The notes under the pieces: model-generated
Told to the model about the DNA's origin: nothing
The model's input: the letters and a program-made list of their open reading frames with translations, nothing else
The model's database searches: none
From: Dyadobacter sp. CY261
GTDB taxonomy: Bacteria; Bacteroidota; Bacteroidia; Cytophagales; Spirosomataceae
Direction of reading: 5' to 3'
DNA length: 64,000 nucleotides
Assembly: GCF_021440085.1 (NCBI RefSeq)
Contig: NZ_JAKCPW010000007.1
Span: 62,001-126,000 of the forward strand
Part shown: positions 45,357-54,496 of the stretch, one piece after another
Layout: each line of letters starts with the position of its first letter
Numbering within the stretch: the stretch's first letter is position 1
Program-made: the position numbers and the translations under genes

Positions 45357-45664
45357 TTGGACCCCACTCCCCAGCTGATATCTCCTGCATGCTCATCCAC
45401 GATCGAAAACGGACTGGTCAGTTTCAGTCCTTTGAGTAGCGGAACGGTTGCCGTGTGGACATATTTCCAATTAAATTGCGGAACAGGTGTTTTTCGTTTC
45501 GGCGTCGTGCCGCCAACCTGCATCGCTGCCGTAGTTGCGTTTGGCACGGCCTCATAACCAGCCATTGTGGGTGTAACGCCGCCATCGGCCGTTACGTCAT
45601 TCGGTTTTTCGCAGCTAAAAATAGAAAGTGAAAGGACTGTGGTACTCGTGAGAACATTTTTCAT
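45332..45664 (-). CDS. Putative small exported lipoprotein
   Basis: 110 residues. The leader MKNVLTSTTVLSLSIFSC ends in a lipobox-like Cys, and the mature chain starts EKPNDVTADGG, so it is probably a lipoprotein. The remainder (VPQFNWKYVHTATVPLLKGLK) shows no known domain. Its stop lies inside the next gene (25-base overlap). Confidence 0.55.
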   Translation of the reverse strand: MKNVLTSTTVLSLSIFSCEKPNDVTADGGVTPTMAGYEAVPNATTAAMQVGGTTPKRKTPVPQFNWKYVHTATVPLLKGLKLTSPFSIVDEHAGDISWGVGSNCYYAINT

Positions 45665-46138
45665 GGCAATTGTCTTCTTGTTTAAATTGTTTGAACTGGA
45701 ATTGTTCTAGTCAATATCCGACCTAGAGCATTGCGAATGGTGCTCCCTTGTTACCGATAATTGTTTGTGAAAATCCTCATGATCAACGGATGCAAAGCTG
45801 CTCAGATTCGACTGATGCAAACTTAGGAATGGTGGCGTTAGCCATCCTAATCGCACGGGTATACAAAAGGTACACCCAGTCCAAAAGTGGGTATACAGAA
45901 GGTGAACATCTGCCCGTTATCGAAGATTACAGCGAAAATGCGCCGGAAGGGGAGGGATTTAGTTGAGCTATTCTAACTTAAGGGTTCTCGTGCCCCTTAT
46001 TTCATTTGCCCTAAAAGTTTGGATGGAGCAAAGCCTAAAACGCTATTGATTAGTGACGATACAAAGGCTCTTTTTACGGCTCCCGAACCAGACCAGCTCT
46101 CAGTTTTGACGGCCCGGCTCCCAAGTACTGACTAGCGT
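45665..46138. other. Intergenic region with a weak open frame
   Basis: 474 bases. A plus-strand frame of 72 codons (45748-45966) ends in an acidic tail (GYTEGEHLPVIEDYSENAPE) and contains one hydrophobic patch (MVALAILIARVY), but I see no homology or clear start signal. On the minus strand a frame from 46130 to ~46003 ends with SLINSVLGFAPSKLLGQMK and looks like the end of a protein, though no gene body precedes it. Neither is called a gene. Confidence 0.35.
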
Positions 46139-46567
46139 TCACTGGGCGAATATTGCCGTAAAGTCGCCTTCATGGTCGCAAATTTTGGTCATTATAGCTT
46201 TGATTTCAACTATGTTCATCGGCTTCAATGAAACCGCGCTTGCCCTTAAACGGAAGCTTTCTTCCCGAAACTCTGCTTGATCGCGGTTGGTCATCATGAT
46301 CACAGGTACTGCCTGCCAGTATTCATGACGTTTCAATTTCGAAAGTGTCTGAAAGCCATTTAACACAGGCATGTCTATATCCAGGATAATTACGCGGGGA
46401 GTATCAGAATGCTGATTGGCTAGCGGGTCCATGTTATCAACCAGCTCGGAACCGTCGGTAAAGAACCACACCTGATGATTCGGTAAAAACATTTTGAAAA
46501 CTTGCTCGACTAAAAAGCGATAGTCCGCGTCATCGTCTACTAAATAAATCAGGTTTGGATTGAGCAT
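46139..46567 (-). CDS. CheY-like single-domain response regulator
   Basis: 142 residues. Receiver motifs are complete: IYLVDDDADYRFLVEQVF, the phospho-acceptor in RVIILDIDMPVLNGFQTL, VIMMTNRDQ and the conserved Lys in SLKPMN. No output domain. It lies 38 bases downstream of the CheB-CheR hybrid kinase on the same strand, so it is the probable phosphate acceptor of that kinase. Confidence 0.9.
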   Translation of the reverse strand: MLNPNLIYLVDDDADYRFLVEQVFKMFLPNHQVWFFTDGSELVDNMDPLANQHSDTPRVIILDIDMPVLNGFQTLSKLKRHEYWQAVPVIMMTNRDQAEFREESFRLRASAVSLKPMNIVEIKAIMTKICDHEGDFTAIFAQ

Positions 46568-46605
46568 TGATCAATGGATATAGTATGTCGTCAGCAGTTT
46601 TAAAG

Positions 46606-49600
46606 CTATTTCTTGTCGTTATCATTTGAAGGCAGTTCAATGAAGCTGATTTTGAAGCGGGTGCCTTCATCAGGATTACTGTCAACCTCAAGCTGGCCGC
46701 CAAGCAACACGCAGAGGCGGGTGACAATAGCCAGACCAATGCCTTCACCAGCGGATCGGCTCGGTGTAATGACAAGTTCATCCTCCACCAGCTCTTCAAT
46801 TTCACCTCTAAACCGGGCAAGTAGCTTGGCAGTTAAGCCCGGCCCGGTATCGACAACTGTTAAGCACCAGCCCGGAAATTCAGTCAGCCTTTCCCAACTG
46901 ACCGTTACCCCGCCCTCATTGGTGTACTTCAAGGCATTTAGCAGTAAGTTCTGCGCAATGCGGCGGATATGTATTGGGTCGCTAAGCACATTCAGGTCGG
47001 CCGGTCCCTGGGCATCCAGGCGTAACCCGCGCTCATCTGCAAATGGCTGCGTATTTTGAACGAGCTCGTGCAGGAGTGCTGACACATCAAAGTGGGTTAC
47101 GTGAATAACTTCCTGAGCGGCTTCTAGTCGGGCAAAATCCAATAGACTGCTCATAAGCTGGGTCATCTGCTTTGTATTCCGCTGGATCATCTGGATCAGA
47201 GCGCCGTTATCGGCTTCACTACCGGACATCCCCAGGAGCTGGGCGGCCGAAGCGATCACACCGACTTGCCCTCGCAGATCATGAGAGGCGGACCTAAGCA
47301 ACTCGCCCCGTTCTTTTAGCGCATCGCGAAGATGGGCCACCGACTGAGCATTTTCGCTGGCATTCTCCAACTCACCCAGCCAGAACTGCTGCTGTGCCTG
47401 AGCTTCTTTGAGCTGGGTAATGTCAAGGCCGGTCAGCACCACACCATCATCTTGCCGGCTGACGGCCACCGCAAGCCAACGCTCTTGTCCGTCCGTACGA
47501 AGATGTTTTTCATCGTAACGCGGGGTGTTTTCGTGATAGACCTGCATCAGAAATTCAAGCGTTTCAGAGCCCCACAGCAACGTCTCGAAATGTTCAGCTG
47601 GTTTACCAAGCAGCTCATGAAGCGGCTCGGCAAAGAACTCGGCGAGCTTCTGATTTCCTACGGCCAATTGAAACCCGGTCACACTACCATCACCCGCCTC
47701 AGACTTGATGGCTTTCAACAGCCCAATGCAGGCTGGCGAGGCGTCCAGTACAGCCTGCAGGTTTTCGGCCAACTGCCGTGTTTGCCTTTGGGCGCTTTGC
47801 AGCTCAGTTATATCGCGCGCTATCGCAAGTACGCTTTTGACCGAACCGTCGGATCCCCGCTCGGGTACCATCCGTGAGTAATAGTCAAAATGCCCTTTTG
47901 GTGTTGGAAACGAGTTATAATGCTCCTGCGGCTGGCCGCTTTCAAAGGTCTGACGAAGTTTGTCCATGTATGGGCCCGCAATTTCGTCAGGTTGTCCCAT
48001 TTGGGTGTTGGTTTTGCCGAGCAGGTTTTCAAGCTCTTGCCCGGATTTGCTGATAAAAGCACTGTTCGCAAAGAGCAGACGAAGGTTCGAATCCCAGCGC
48101 GTAATCACATCGGGCGTGTTTTCAACCAGGGTCCTGAGTTGTGCTTCACTTTGCCTGATCTGTTCCTGGGCCAGCACCTGGTCGGTAATGTCCCAATCGA
48201 TCCCTAACATTTTGACGGGTGGTCCGCTTTCACTTGGCAGTGGGACGCCTCTTATTTTTAAGTACTTAACAAGATTGTCGGCCTGAATGCGCAGCACTAC
48301 ATCGATAGGATCCCGACCGTCTTTGAGCCAGTCGGTGAACTGCTGGGCCACTTGCTTGTCGGCAGTTACTGTAAAGTCCTCATAAATGCCCGGATGGACC
48401 GGTACCCCCGTTTGCAAGCCAAATAATTGGTACATGCCTTCCGACCAGATGAACTCCGCAGTTGCCCTATCAAACTCCCAGCTGCCGGTGCGGGCCAGTG
48501 ACTCGGTTTGCTGCTGAAGGGTAAGGTTTTTGAGTGCCTGGGCATGTTCGGCCTGCTTGCGCAATGTGATATCGCGGGCAATGGTAGAAACACCGATAAT
48601 TTGCCCTGTGGCATTCTTTACCGGGGACATAACTACTTCCAGGTGCATTTCCCTGCCGTTTTTATTGATCCTGACCGCATCAAAAATCTCAACTCTGTTA
48701 GAAATTTTGATTTTCTCTGTGTCCTTTAGCAATTGGTCGAGATCTTCCGGCAAGGTAAGCATGGTCAATGGGTGGCCGATGGCCTGAACCGCTGAGTAGC
48801 CGTATAGTTCCTGGGCGGCACGGTTCCAACTGGTGATGACGCCTTCAAAATTGACAGTCATGATCGCGTCCTGAGAGGATTCGACGATGGCGGCCAGAAA
48901 AGAGCTTGCTTCCTCAGCGGCCCGCTTCTCGGTCAGGTCCCGCATGATCTTTACAAATCCCAGTATTTTGCCATGCGCATCCATCAGGGACGACATTGAT
49001 CCTGAGCCCCAGAAGCGGGTACCATTCTTGCGCACATGCCAGCGCTCATTCTCGGCATGTCCATGGTCGCGAGCGGTTTGCTGCTCATAGTCAGGAACGC
49101 CGTTTTGCCGGTCTTCCGGAGTAAAGAGAATGTCACCGGACTTGCCAAGTATTTCTGCTTCCGGATATCCCATTATATGTTGCGCCCCTGGGCTCCAGCT
49201 GGTGATATTGCGTTGAAAATCAAGCGTAAGAATAGCGTAGTCCCTGGCACTTTCAAAAACCAGCCGCATCCGCTCTTCTGACTGGCGGACGGCTTCTTCC
49301 GCCGCCTTGCGCCGTGAAATGTCAACAAAAGTCAGCACAACACCATTGATCCGGTCCTCGGCGGTACGGTATGGAAGCACGCGCATTAAAAACAATCTGC
49401 CGTCGGTGGTCTCGACTTCGCGCTCGACTGGTTGGAGCTTCTGGAGTACACCTTCTGCATCCTGCACCAGTTCATCATATGCCAGCCGGTTGGTAATATC
49501 GGTTAAAGGTCGGCCACTGTCGGACGGGATCAAATTGAAAATATTGCGGGCAGCGGGGGTAAACAGGTTGACCCGAAGGCTCCGGTCTAAAAACAGGGTT

Positions 49601-51876
49601 GCAAGGTCAGTGGAGTTGATCAGGTTCTGCAGATTATTCCTCGTCATGGAGATTTCCTCTACCTTCACCTTCAATTCCTGGTTGACCGTCGACAGTTCCT
49701 CGTTGATCGACTGCAGCTCTTCCTTGCTGGTTTCAAGTTCTTCCGCCGCTGAGCGCAGTTCCTCGTTCATGGCCTGCAACTCTTCGTTGGAGGCTTTCAG
49801 CTCTTCGGCCTGTGTTTCGTGCTGCTCATTTGAACTGCGTAGCTGCGCCTTGATCCGGACGAGTTCTTCTTCCAGTTGCCGCGCCATTGGCTCCTCCGAG
49901 GCGAGGACACTGGTCGTCGCTCCGGTTTGCTGCCCGGTCGGTTCAAAGATTACGAGTAAAAATCCCCTGGCTGGGTTGCTCCTGGCATTGCCATCTTCAT
50001 CCAGTACCGGACGCACATGCATTGTCAGGGTTTGTGTCTTCTCGTCAATCCTTACTTTAAGATTGGGTGCCTCTACATTTGCCTTCTGCTGAACAGCCTG
50101 ATAAAAGGCAGTTCTGAGTTCAAGGCGCAGCTCTGGACGGATCAGTTTTAGCAGGTTTTTCGACGGTTCTCCTCCGGCAACATGTAAGTACAGCCCTGCA
50201 CGTTCTGATATGTGTAGAATTTCGTAATCCTCATTGACAATGATCGATGGCGGGGCATATTGTTCCAAGAGCTGCTGATGCAGATCGCCAAAGCTGATCC
50301 GGCTTTGCAGGGGCCGGTTGTCTTTTGGTATTGGAGCATCCTGCATCGTTTTTTTTCCGGAAGGTATCAGCAAGCTATTGTCCGGCACGGGGTAGGAGCG
50401 GACCGAAACGGGGCGGCTCTGGTAAATGTGGTTTTCCCGGCTTACAGTAGCAAACAAATCGCCAGCCCCGTCAGTTGTCTCCGATAGCCCGAGCATCAGG
50501 TAGCCACCCGGTCTTAGAGCGAAATGGAAAGTTTCCATCACCCGCTCCTGTGCCGCATGGTTGAAATAGATCAAAAGATTGCGGCACGTGACCAGGTCAA
50601 TTCTCGAAAAAGGCGGGTCTTTTAATACATTATGGTGGGCAAAGAGGACCATCTCGCGGATCTCCTGGCGAACCTTGAAATCGTCGCCGTCCGGCACCAG
50701 GAACCTGCGCAGCCGCTCGGGTGGAATATCCGCGGCATCATTCAGGGTGTAGCGGCCTTCCCGCGCAATGGCAATCGCAGCCTCGTCGATATCCGTTGCG
50801 AATATCTGCACCTTAGGCGCGTCGATTATATCCATTGTTTTTTCGGCCATCAGCATGGCCAACGAATACGCCTCTTCACCCGTGGCACAGCCAGCCACCC
50901 AAATACGGATAACATCCATATTTGACTCCCGGATAAGTATCGGAATAATATCCCGCTCCAAGGCCAAAAAAGGCTTGTTGTCCCTGAAAAAGTTGGTGAC
51001 AGAAATCAACAGGTCTTTAAGCAAAGCCTGGGTTTCCTCAGGATGTTCGCGCAAAAAGGTCGCATAGGCCGGAAGGTCGGCAAGATTACGGACATTAATT
51101 CGCCTTTCGAAGCGGCGCATAAGCGTCGGCCTTTTGTAATTGGAAAAGTCGTGGCCGGTTCGAAGCCGCAAATGGGCGAACACCTCCCGCATCGCCTGTT
51201 GCTGGTCTTCCGGGCGCAGCTCGGCTTCCGCCCGGATTGACACCGTTCTGAGGCTATCACGGTAGGAGACAAGTTTTTCGGGGATTTGGGCCACCGAAAG
51301 AACATCATCGACCAGGTTCGTCGCAATCGCCTGACGCGGCATTTCATTGAAGACGGCTTCGCGGGGGTTTTGTACAAAAACAGCGCCCCCATTCTCCTTG
51401 ATCCGCTTCAAGCCCATCGATCCATTTGCGCCTGTGCCCGACAAGATTACCCCGACTGCCATCGGCCCATGGGAATCCGCCAGGGAACGGAAAAAGATGT
51501 CCACGGGCGCCCTACGTTCCTCCTGATGCAAGTTAGGGGATACAATGATCTGCCCATCCTGCATGTGCAAATGCTTATTGGGTGGCACTACATAAACATG
51601 GTCGGCTTGTATATGCACGTTTTCTATAACCTGGGTGACAGGAATTAATGAAACCTGGCTGAGAATTTCTGTCAGGCGGCTGTCGTAGTCTGGTGATAAG
51701 TGCAGGATGACCACGTAAGCCATGCCCGAATCTGCGGCTACCTGCTCGAAAAACTCGATCAGTGCCTCAACGCCACCGGCTGAGGCCCCGATGCCGACAA
51801 CAAGAAGCTGCATATCTTGTCCGGAGTCAGCCTCTTTTTCGTTGGTTTCCGCTTTTTTTGACTCTTTCTTGCTCAC
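46606..51876 (-). CDS. CheB-CheR-PAS hybrid histidine kinase (1756 residues)
   Basis: One very long chain. Residues ~20-200: CheB methylesterase fold with Ser32 (GIGASAGG) and His59 (VILHLSP); at the third catalytic position the motif is GTGANGSMGL, with Asn151 in place of Asp. Residues ~210-480: CheR methyltransferase (NFFRD at ~296; SAM-binding AGCATGEEAYSLAM at ~330). ~530-650: a PAS-like domain. ~662-742: long coiled coil (EELKASNEELQAMNEELRSA). ~745-1480: about six PAS domains. ~1520-1590: HisKA with His1532 (SASHDLRG). ~1640-1745: ATPase (NLLLNALKYTNEGG, VDTGPGL, GEGIGLAIV). It has no receiver and no membrane span. Fusions of this type are known; they act as sensory kinases outside classical chemotaxis. 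It is followed by a CheY-like gene. Confidence 0.9.
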   Translation of the reverse strand: MSKKESKKAETNEKEADSGQDMQLLVVGIGASAGGVEALIEFFEQVAADSGMAYVVILHLSPDYDSRLTEILSQVSLIPVTQVIENVHIQADHVYVVPPNKHLHMQDGQIIVSPNLHQEERRAPVDIFFRSLADSHGPMAVGVILSGTGANGSMGLKRIKENGGAVFVQNPREAVFNEMPRQAIATNLVDDVLSVAQIPEKLVSYRDSLRTVSIRAEAELRPEDQQQAMREVFAHLRLRTGHDFSNYKRPTLMRRFERRINVRNLADLPAYATFLREHPEETQALLKDLLISVTNFFRDNKPFLALERDIIPILIRESNMDVIRIWVAGCATGEEAYSLAMLMAEKTMDIIDAPKVQIFATDIDEAAIAIAREGRYTLNDAADIPPERLRRFLVPDGDDFKVRQEIREMVLFAHHNVLKDPPFSRIDLVTCRNLLIYFNHAAQERVMETFHFALRPGGYLMLGLSETTDGAGDLFATVSRENHIYQSRPVSVRSYPVPDNSLLIPSGKKTMQDAPIPKDNRPLQSRISFGDLHQQLLEQYAPPSIIVNEDYEILHISERAGLYLHVAGGEPSKNLLKLIRPELRLELRTAFYQAVQQKANVEAPNLKVRIDEKTQTLTMHVRPVLDEDGNARSNPARGFLLVIFEPTGQQTGATTSVLASEEPMARQLEEELVRIKAQLRSSNEQHETQAEELKASNEELQAMNEELRSAAEELETSKEELQSINEELSTVNQELKVKVEEISMTRNNLQNLINSTDLATLFLDRSLRVNLFTPAARNIFNLIPSDSGRPLTDITNRLAYDELVQDAEGVLQKLQPVEREVETTDGRLFLMRVLPYRTAEDRINGVVLTFVDISRRKAAEEAVRQSEERMRLVFESARDYAILTLDFQRNITSWSPGAQHIMGYPEAEILGKSGDILFTPEDRQNGVPDYEQQTARDHGHAENERWHVRKNGTRFWGSGSMSSLMDAHGKILGFVKIMRDLTEKRAAEEASSFLAAIVESSQDAIMTVNFEGVITSWNRAAQELYGYSAVQAIGHPLTMLTLPEDLDQLLKDTEKIKISNRVEIFDAVRINKNGREMHLEVVMSPVKNATGQIIGVSTIARDITLRKQAEHAQALKNLTLQQQTESLARTGSWEFDRATAEFIWSEGMYQLFGLQTGVPVHPGIYEDFTVTADKQVAQQFTDWLKDGRDPIDVVLRIQADNLVKYLKIRGVPLPSESGPPVKMLGIDWDITDQVLAQEQIRQSEAQLRTLVENTPDVITRWDSNLRLLFANSAFISKSGQELENLLGKTNTQMGQPDEIAGPYMDKLRQTFESGQPQEHYNSFPTPKGHFDYYSRMVPERGSDGSVKSVLAIARDITELQSAQRQTRQLAENLQAVLDASPACIGLLKAIKSEAGDGSVTGFQLAVGNQKLAEFFAEPLHELLGKPAEHFETLLWGSETLEFLMQVYHENTPRYDEKHLRTDGQERWLAVAVSRQDDGVVLTGLDITQLKEAQAQQQFWLGELENASENAQSVAHLRDALKERGELLRSASHDLRGQVGVIASAAQLLGMSGSEADNGALIQMIQRNTKQMTQLMSSLLDFARLEAAQEVIHVTHFDVSALLHELVQNTQPFADERGLRLDAQGPADLNVLSDPIHIRRIAQNLLLNALKYTNEGGVTVSWERLTEFPGWCLTVVDTGPGLTAKLLARFRGEIEELVEDELVITPSRSAGEGIGLAIVTRLCVLLGGQLEVDSNPDEGTRFKISFIELPSNDNDKK

Positions 51877-51950
51877 TTACTGGTCCAGTTTAACTTTGTT
51901 TACTGTATTAATATTCCCAATGGGTAATTGATTGTCTTGCCGTCTCCTCT

Positions 51951-52180
51951 TCAATTCTCTTCGTCTTGTTGGGTCAGTATTTCGATGCTCAGTTGTCCTT
52001 TCAGAAGCACTGCTTGCCGCACAAGTTCCGTGCGCTGCCCGGCCTGCTGGGCCTTTTGAAAATACCGTGCTGCAAGCCTGGTCTGGTTAGCTTCGGCGAA
52101 ATGGTCACCCAAATGATTAAGCAGCATAATGCTTTCGTCTACTCCACGGATGGCGCATTAAAGGCTGTCTTCCATTCTCT
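51951..52180 (-). pseudogene. Remnant of a CheB C-terminal tail
   Basis: A 58-codon frame (52127 to 51951, minus) encodes MLLNHLGDHFAEANQTRLAA, then FQKAQQAGQRTELVRQAVL. This resembles the helical tail of stand-alone CheB proteins, which ends with a run like 'R(A)ELVRQ(A)VL'. Upstream, frame continuity breaks: EWKTAFNA is read in a different frame at 52178-52155 and then joins IRGVDESI after a one-base shift. No catalytic CheB part remains. It is placed where a CheB gene would stand in front of the CheB-CheR hybrid. The assignment is from pattern memory; a database search would decide. Confidence 0.5.
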
Positions 52181-52573
52181 CTATATGACAATTATATTTC
52201 GTTTGTCCATCCAGTCAAGTGGTTATCCGGGTCAACTTTACGAGCGTTAAGGTAGGTAAAAACCTTAACTACTTTCCTGGCCGAGCTTAAAGCCGGTTTC
52301 AATAGGCGCTTTAAGGAAATAATTGAACCATTAGATCACTTTGTCTAGAACCCACAACACAAGTAACTGTTCCGGATGGAAAAATGTGGCGGAAGTTCCA
52401 TAGTTCGCCGAAAGTAATTTCAGAGGCAGGCCCGGTAACTATCAATTTCTGAACTTCTTTTTACTGGCATAGTTATTGCAATGTAAGCCTCCTCGGAAAA
52501 ATCAGCTGTGAATCCCATAAGCGTTACAAATAGTCTCGCGAACTATCATCCTGGCCGACCGTAACTTTACAAT
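52181..52573. other. Divergent intergenic region
   Basis: No gene seen. GTTAAGG (52246-52252) and CCTTAAC (52263-52269) form a 7-bp inverted repeat with a 10-base loop. TAACTTTA at 52562-52569 is a near-consensus -7 element, but it would leave a leaderless transcript for the downstream gene. Confidence 0.4.
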
Positions 52574-53461
52574 ATGCAAGAGTATAAAACGATCTTTCTT
52601 GTAGATGACGATGAAGACGATCGGATGTTGATGCGCGAAGCGCTTGAAAAGTCAATCAGCCCGATTACGATTGTCGATGTCGCACATAGCCATGACCTAT
52701 TGCGGTTTTTAGAGAACGCTCCTAATGGTCCCAAATTGATCCTGATGGACATGAACATGCCACGGATAGACGGCCTTCAAATGCTTGTCCACCTTAAGAG
52801 TGACAAACCGCATAAGCATATTCCGGTGGTCATGATCTCAACCACTACCAATCAGGCGATGATCAGCCGAGCATATGATCTGGGGGCTAACGCATTTATT
52901 GTTAAGCCCGTATCCTTCGCCGAATATGAGCATGTTGCCCGTGGTGTGGGGCTATGTTTTTTGAATAACTACCGATGGGCCGCTTCGACGCCTGCATTTG
53001 AAAGTGCTGACTGCAAAACAATTATTGTTGTTGAAGACAACGACGATCACTGGTACCTTCTCGATGCCGCGATGAGAAATAGCTCGATGAGATACAACTT
53101 GGTTAGGATCAGCACCAAGGAGAGGGCACTGGCTTTTGCTCATCATGAACTGGTTGCTTTTCTGCCGAAAGTAGATATGATCCTGATAGACCTCTACCTG
53201 CCCGAGCGCGAGGATGGATTGCAACTGTTATCAAGCATTCGAAAATCGATGCAGGCCAATCATTTGGAAAACACGCCAATCGTTGTTTTCACTTATTCAA
53301 ATAGTGCTCAGGACATCGATGACTGTTACCGGCATGACGCAAACGCTTACCTTGTCAAACCGCTGGACATCACCGGGTGGCGTTTTTATTTCGAGAATTT
53401 GCTCAATTTCTGGTCGACCGCAATCAAGTCGGCCGATACTTCAAAGCCGTTTCGCAGATAA
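52574..53461 (+). CDS. Tandem two-receiver response regulator
   Basis: 295 residues made of two receiver domains in series. Domain 1 (~5-130): LVDDDEDDR, LILMDMNMPRIDGLQML, ISTTTN, VKPVSF. Domain 2 (~150-285): VVEDNDDHWYLL, MILIDLYLPEREDGLQLL, FTYSNS, LVKPLD. Both have acceptor Asp and conserved Lys. There is no output domain, so it may integrate two phosphate inputs or serve as a phosphate sink for the large kinase encoded divergently. Confidence 0.9.
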   Translation: MQEYKTIFLVDDDEDDRMLMREALEKSISPITIVDVAHSHDLLRFLENAPNGPKLILMDMNMPRIDGLQMLVHLKSDKPHKHIPVVMISTTTNQAMISRAYDLGANAFIVKPVSFAEYEHVARGVGLCFLNNYRWAASTPAFESADCKTIIVVEDNDDHWYLLDAAMRNSSMRYNLVRISTKERALAFAHHELVAFLPKVDMILIDLYLPEREDGLQLLSSIRKSMQANHLENTPIVVFTYSNSAQDIDDCYRHDANAYLVKPLDITGWRFYFENLLNFWSTAIKSADTSKPFRR

Positions 53462-53491
53462 AATCCATTGTTTTGCAACATCCAGCTGCGA

Positions 53492-53632
53492 CTACTTTAA
53501 GGGTGCCACAGGTTGCTGAATTAAAGGTTCCCGCGTGACGCGGTTGGTTTCTCCCCGCCGGGCCGTAACCTCTATAACCGGTATCCGTGACTTACCCAAA
53601 GGAGTAAGCTCGTATTCAACTTTACCAGGTTT
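53492..53632 (-). pseudogene. HxlR-family regulator remnant (C-terminal ~45 codons)
   Basis: On the minus strand KPGKVEYELTPLGKSRIPVI can be read, which is the wing and following helix of HxlR-type winged-helix regulators ('P.VEYSLTPLGRSL.PVL'). A TAA at 53633-53635 closes the frame just before, and no winged-helix N-terminus is found further upstream, where the truncated haemoglobin gene begins. It is a decayed fragment. Confidence 0.65.
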
Positions 53633-53682
53633 TTATTGACTGTCGACCGTGAGCTCGAAAAAACTTTTCGTGACAGGGAGAA

Positions 53683-54159
53683 TCATCCCTGATAAGGACC
53701 TCCGGGAACACCCCAACCCCATTTAGGCATCGGTTCGTCGGGCTCCATTTGCAGGTTGTCGCTGTTGGAATTGATGACCGCGATTCGTGTACCCCATTCG
53801 ACATATGCGACAAATGCAGAACGGAACTCCGGATCGTCAGGCAGGTTAATTTCATCTGCGGTCTCCAAAAGGAGCGAAACCCAGCGTCTGCGGTGTTGCT
53901 CGGTGAGATGTTTGGCCAGGTGCTTTTGAACCATTCTGAAATGGCTGCCCTCCGCTGTACTGTACCAGGTAGGGCCGCCTAGTACCTCCGCGATGAAATG
54001 TGCGACATGCAGCTGATGTTCCGGCGACATATGCTTGAAGACCGGCTCCAAAAGCGGGTCATTCAGGACTTTTTGATAGAACAATTCTGTCAGCCTTTCG
54101 AAAACAGGCATTCCGCCAGCCCATTCAAATAGGGTAGGAGTTGAGGACTTTTCAATCAT
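53683..54159 (-). CDS. Group II truncated haemoglobin
   Basis: 158 residues. TLFEWAGGMPVFERLTELFYQKVLNDPLL is the group II truncated-haemoglobin start. HFIAEVLGGPTWYS and HFRMVQKHLAKHLTEQHRRRWVSLLLETAD carry the expected Trp in helix G. It lacks a reductase and a signal peptide. The C-terminal tail (MEPDEPMPKWGWGVPGGPY) is longer than the core family. Group II members bind O2 very tightly and may handle NO or peroxide. It stands alone. Confidence 0.9.
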   Translation of the reverse strand: MIEKSSTPTLFEWAGGMPVFERLTELFYQKVLNDPLLEPVFKHMSPEHQLHVAHFIAEVLGGPTWYSTAEGSHFRMVQKHLAKHLTEQHRRRWVSLLLETADEINLPDDPEFRSAFVAYVEWGTRIAVINSNSDNLQMEPDEPMPKWGWGVPGGPYQG

Positions 54160-54440
54160 AAGGGCAGATATTTAATTCCGATGCGCTGCTTCCGCATCAT
54201 TGTGGTTTTGTAAAAATAGCAAAATAGAAGACCGATAATGCGATGACGTCGTGTTTTGCGCTATTTATTAAAAGCACATCGGGTTCCGGAACCTTGTCGT
54301 GGCGCAAGGCCGGGTGCGTAGCAATCTTTGGTAATACGGCCTATGCGAAGGCCTGCTTTTTCCAAAACTAAAACATCTCAGCTGGCTTGTATCCTTTTGG
54401 TTATTAGGGTATTGAAAATAAGTTTAATGATCTGGTCATT
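54160..54440. other. Divergent spacer without a gene
   Basis: Bases between the haemoglobin gene and the TetR operon operator. No open frame with a plausible start or a known motif was seen. Confidence 0.4.
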
Positions 54441-54477
54441 AAAACATACTAAATAGTATGTTTTGGGATTAGCTTTG
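54441..54477 (+). promoter_or_regulatory. Perfect 22-base palindrome over a promoter (likely TetR operator)
   Basis: AAAACATACTA (54441-54451) and TAGTATGTTTT (54454-54464) form an exact 11-bp inverted repeat with a 2-base spacer. TAGCTTTG (54470-54477) is a perfect Bacteroidota -7 box; the palindrome lies across the -33 position. The ATG of the first gene is at 54497. A dimeric repressor bound here would block RNA polymerase. The last gene of the operon encodes a TetR-family regulator, the natural candidate. Confidence 0.65.
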
Positions 54478-54496
54478 CATTGAAAAAAATACGCCA

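Noticed and set aside
45748-45966. 72-codon plus-strand frame
   Set aside because: No family recognised, no start signal and no neighbour on the same strand; kept only as a note on the intergenic region.
49307-50092. 261-codon Ser-rich plus-strand frame
   Set aside because: Mirror of the Glu/Leu-rich coiled coil in the giant kinase; the serine runs are a codon-complement effect.
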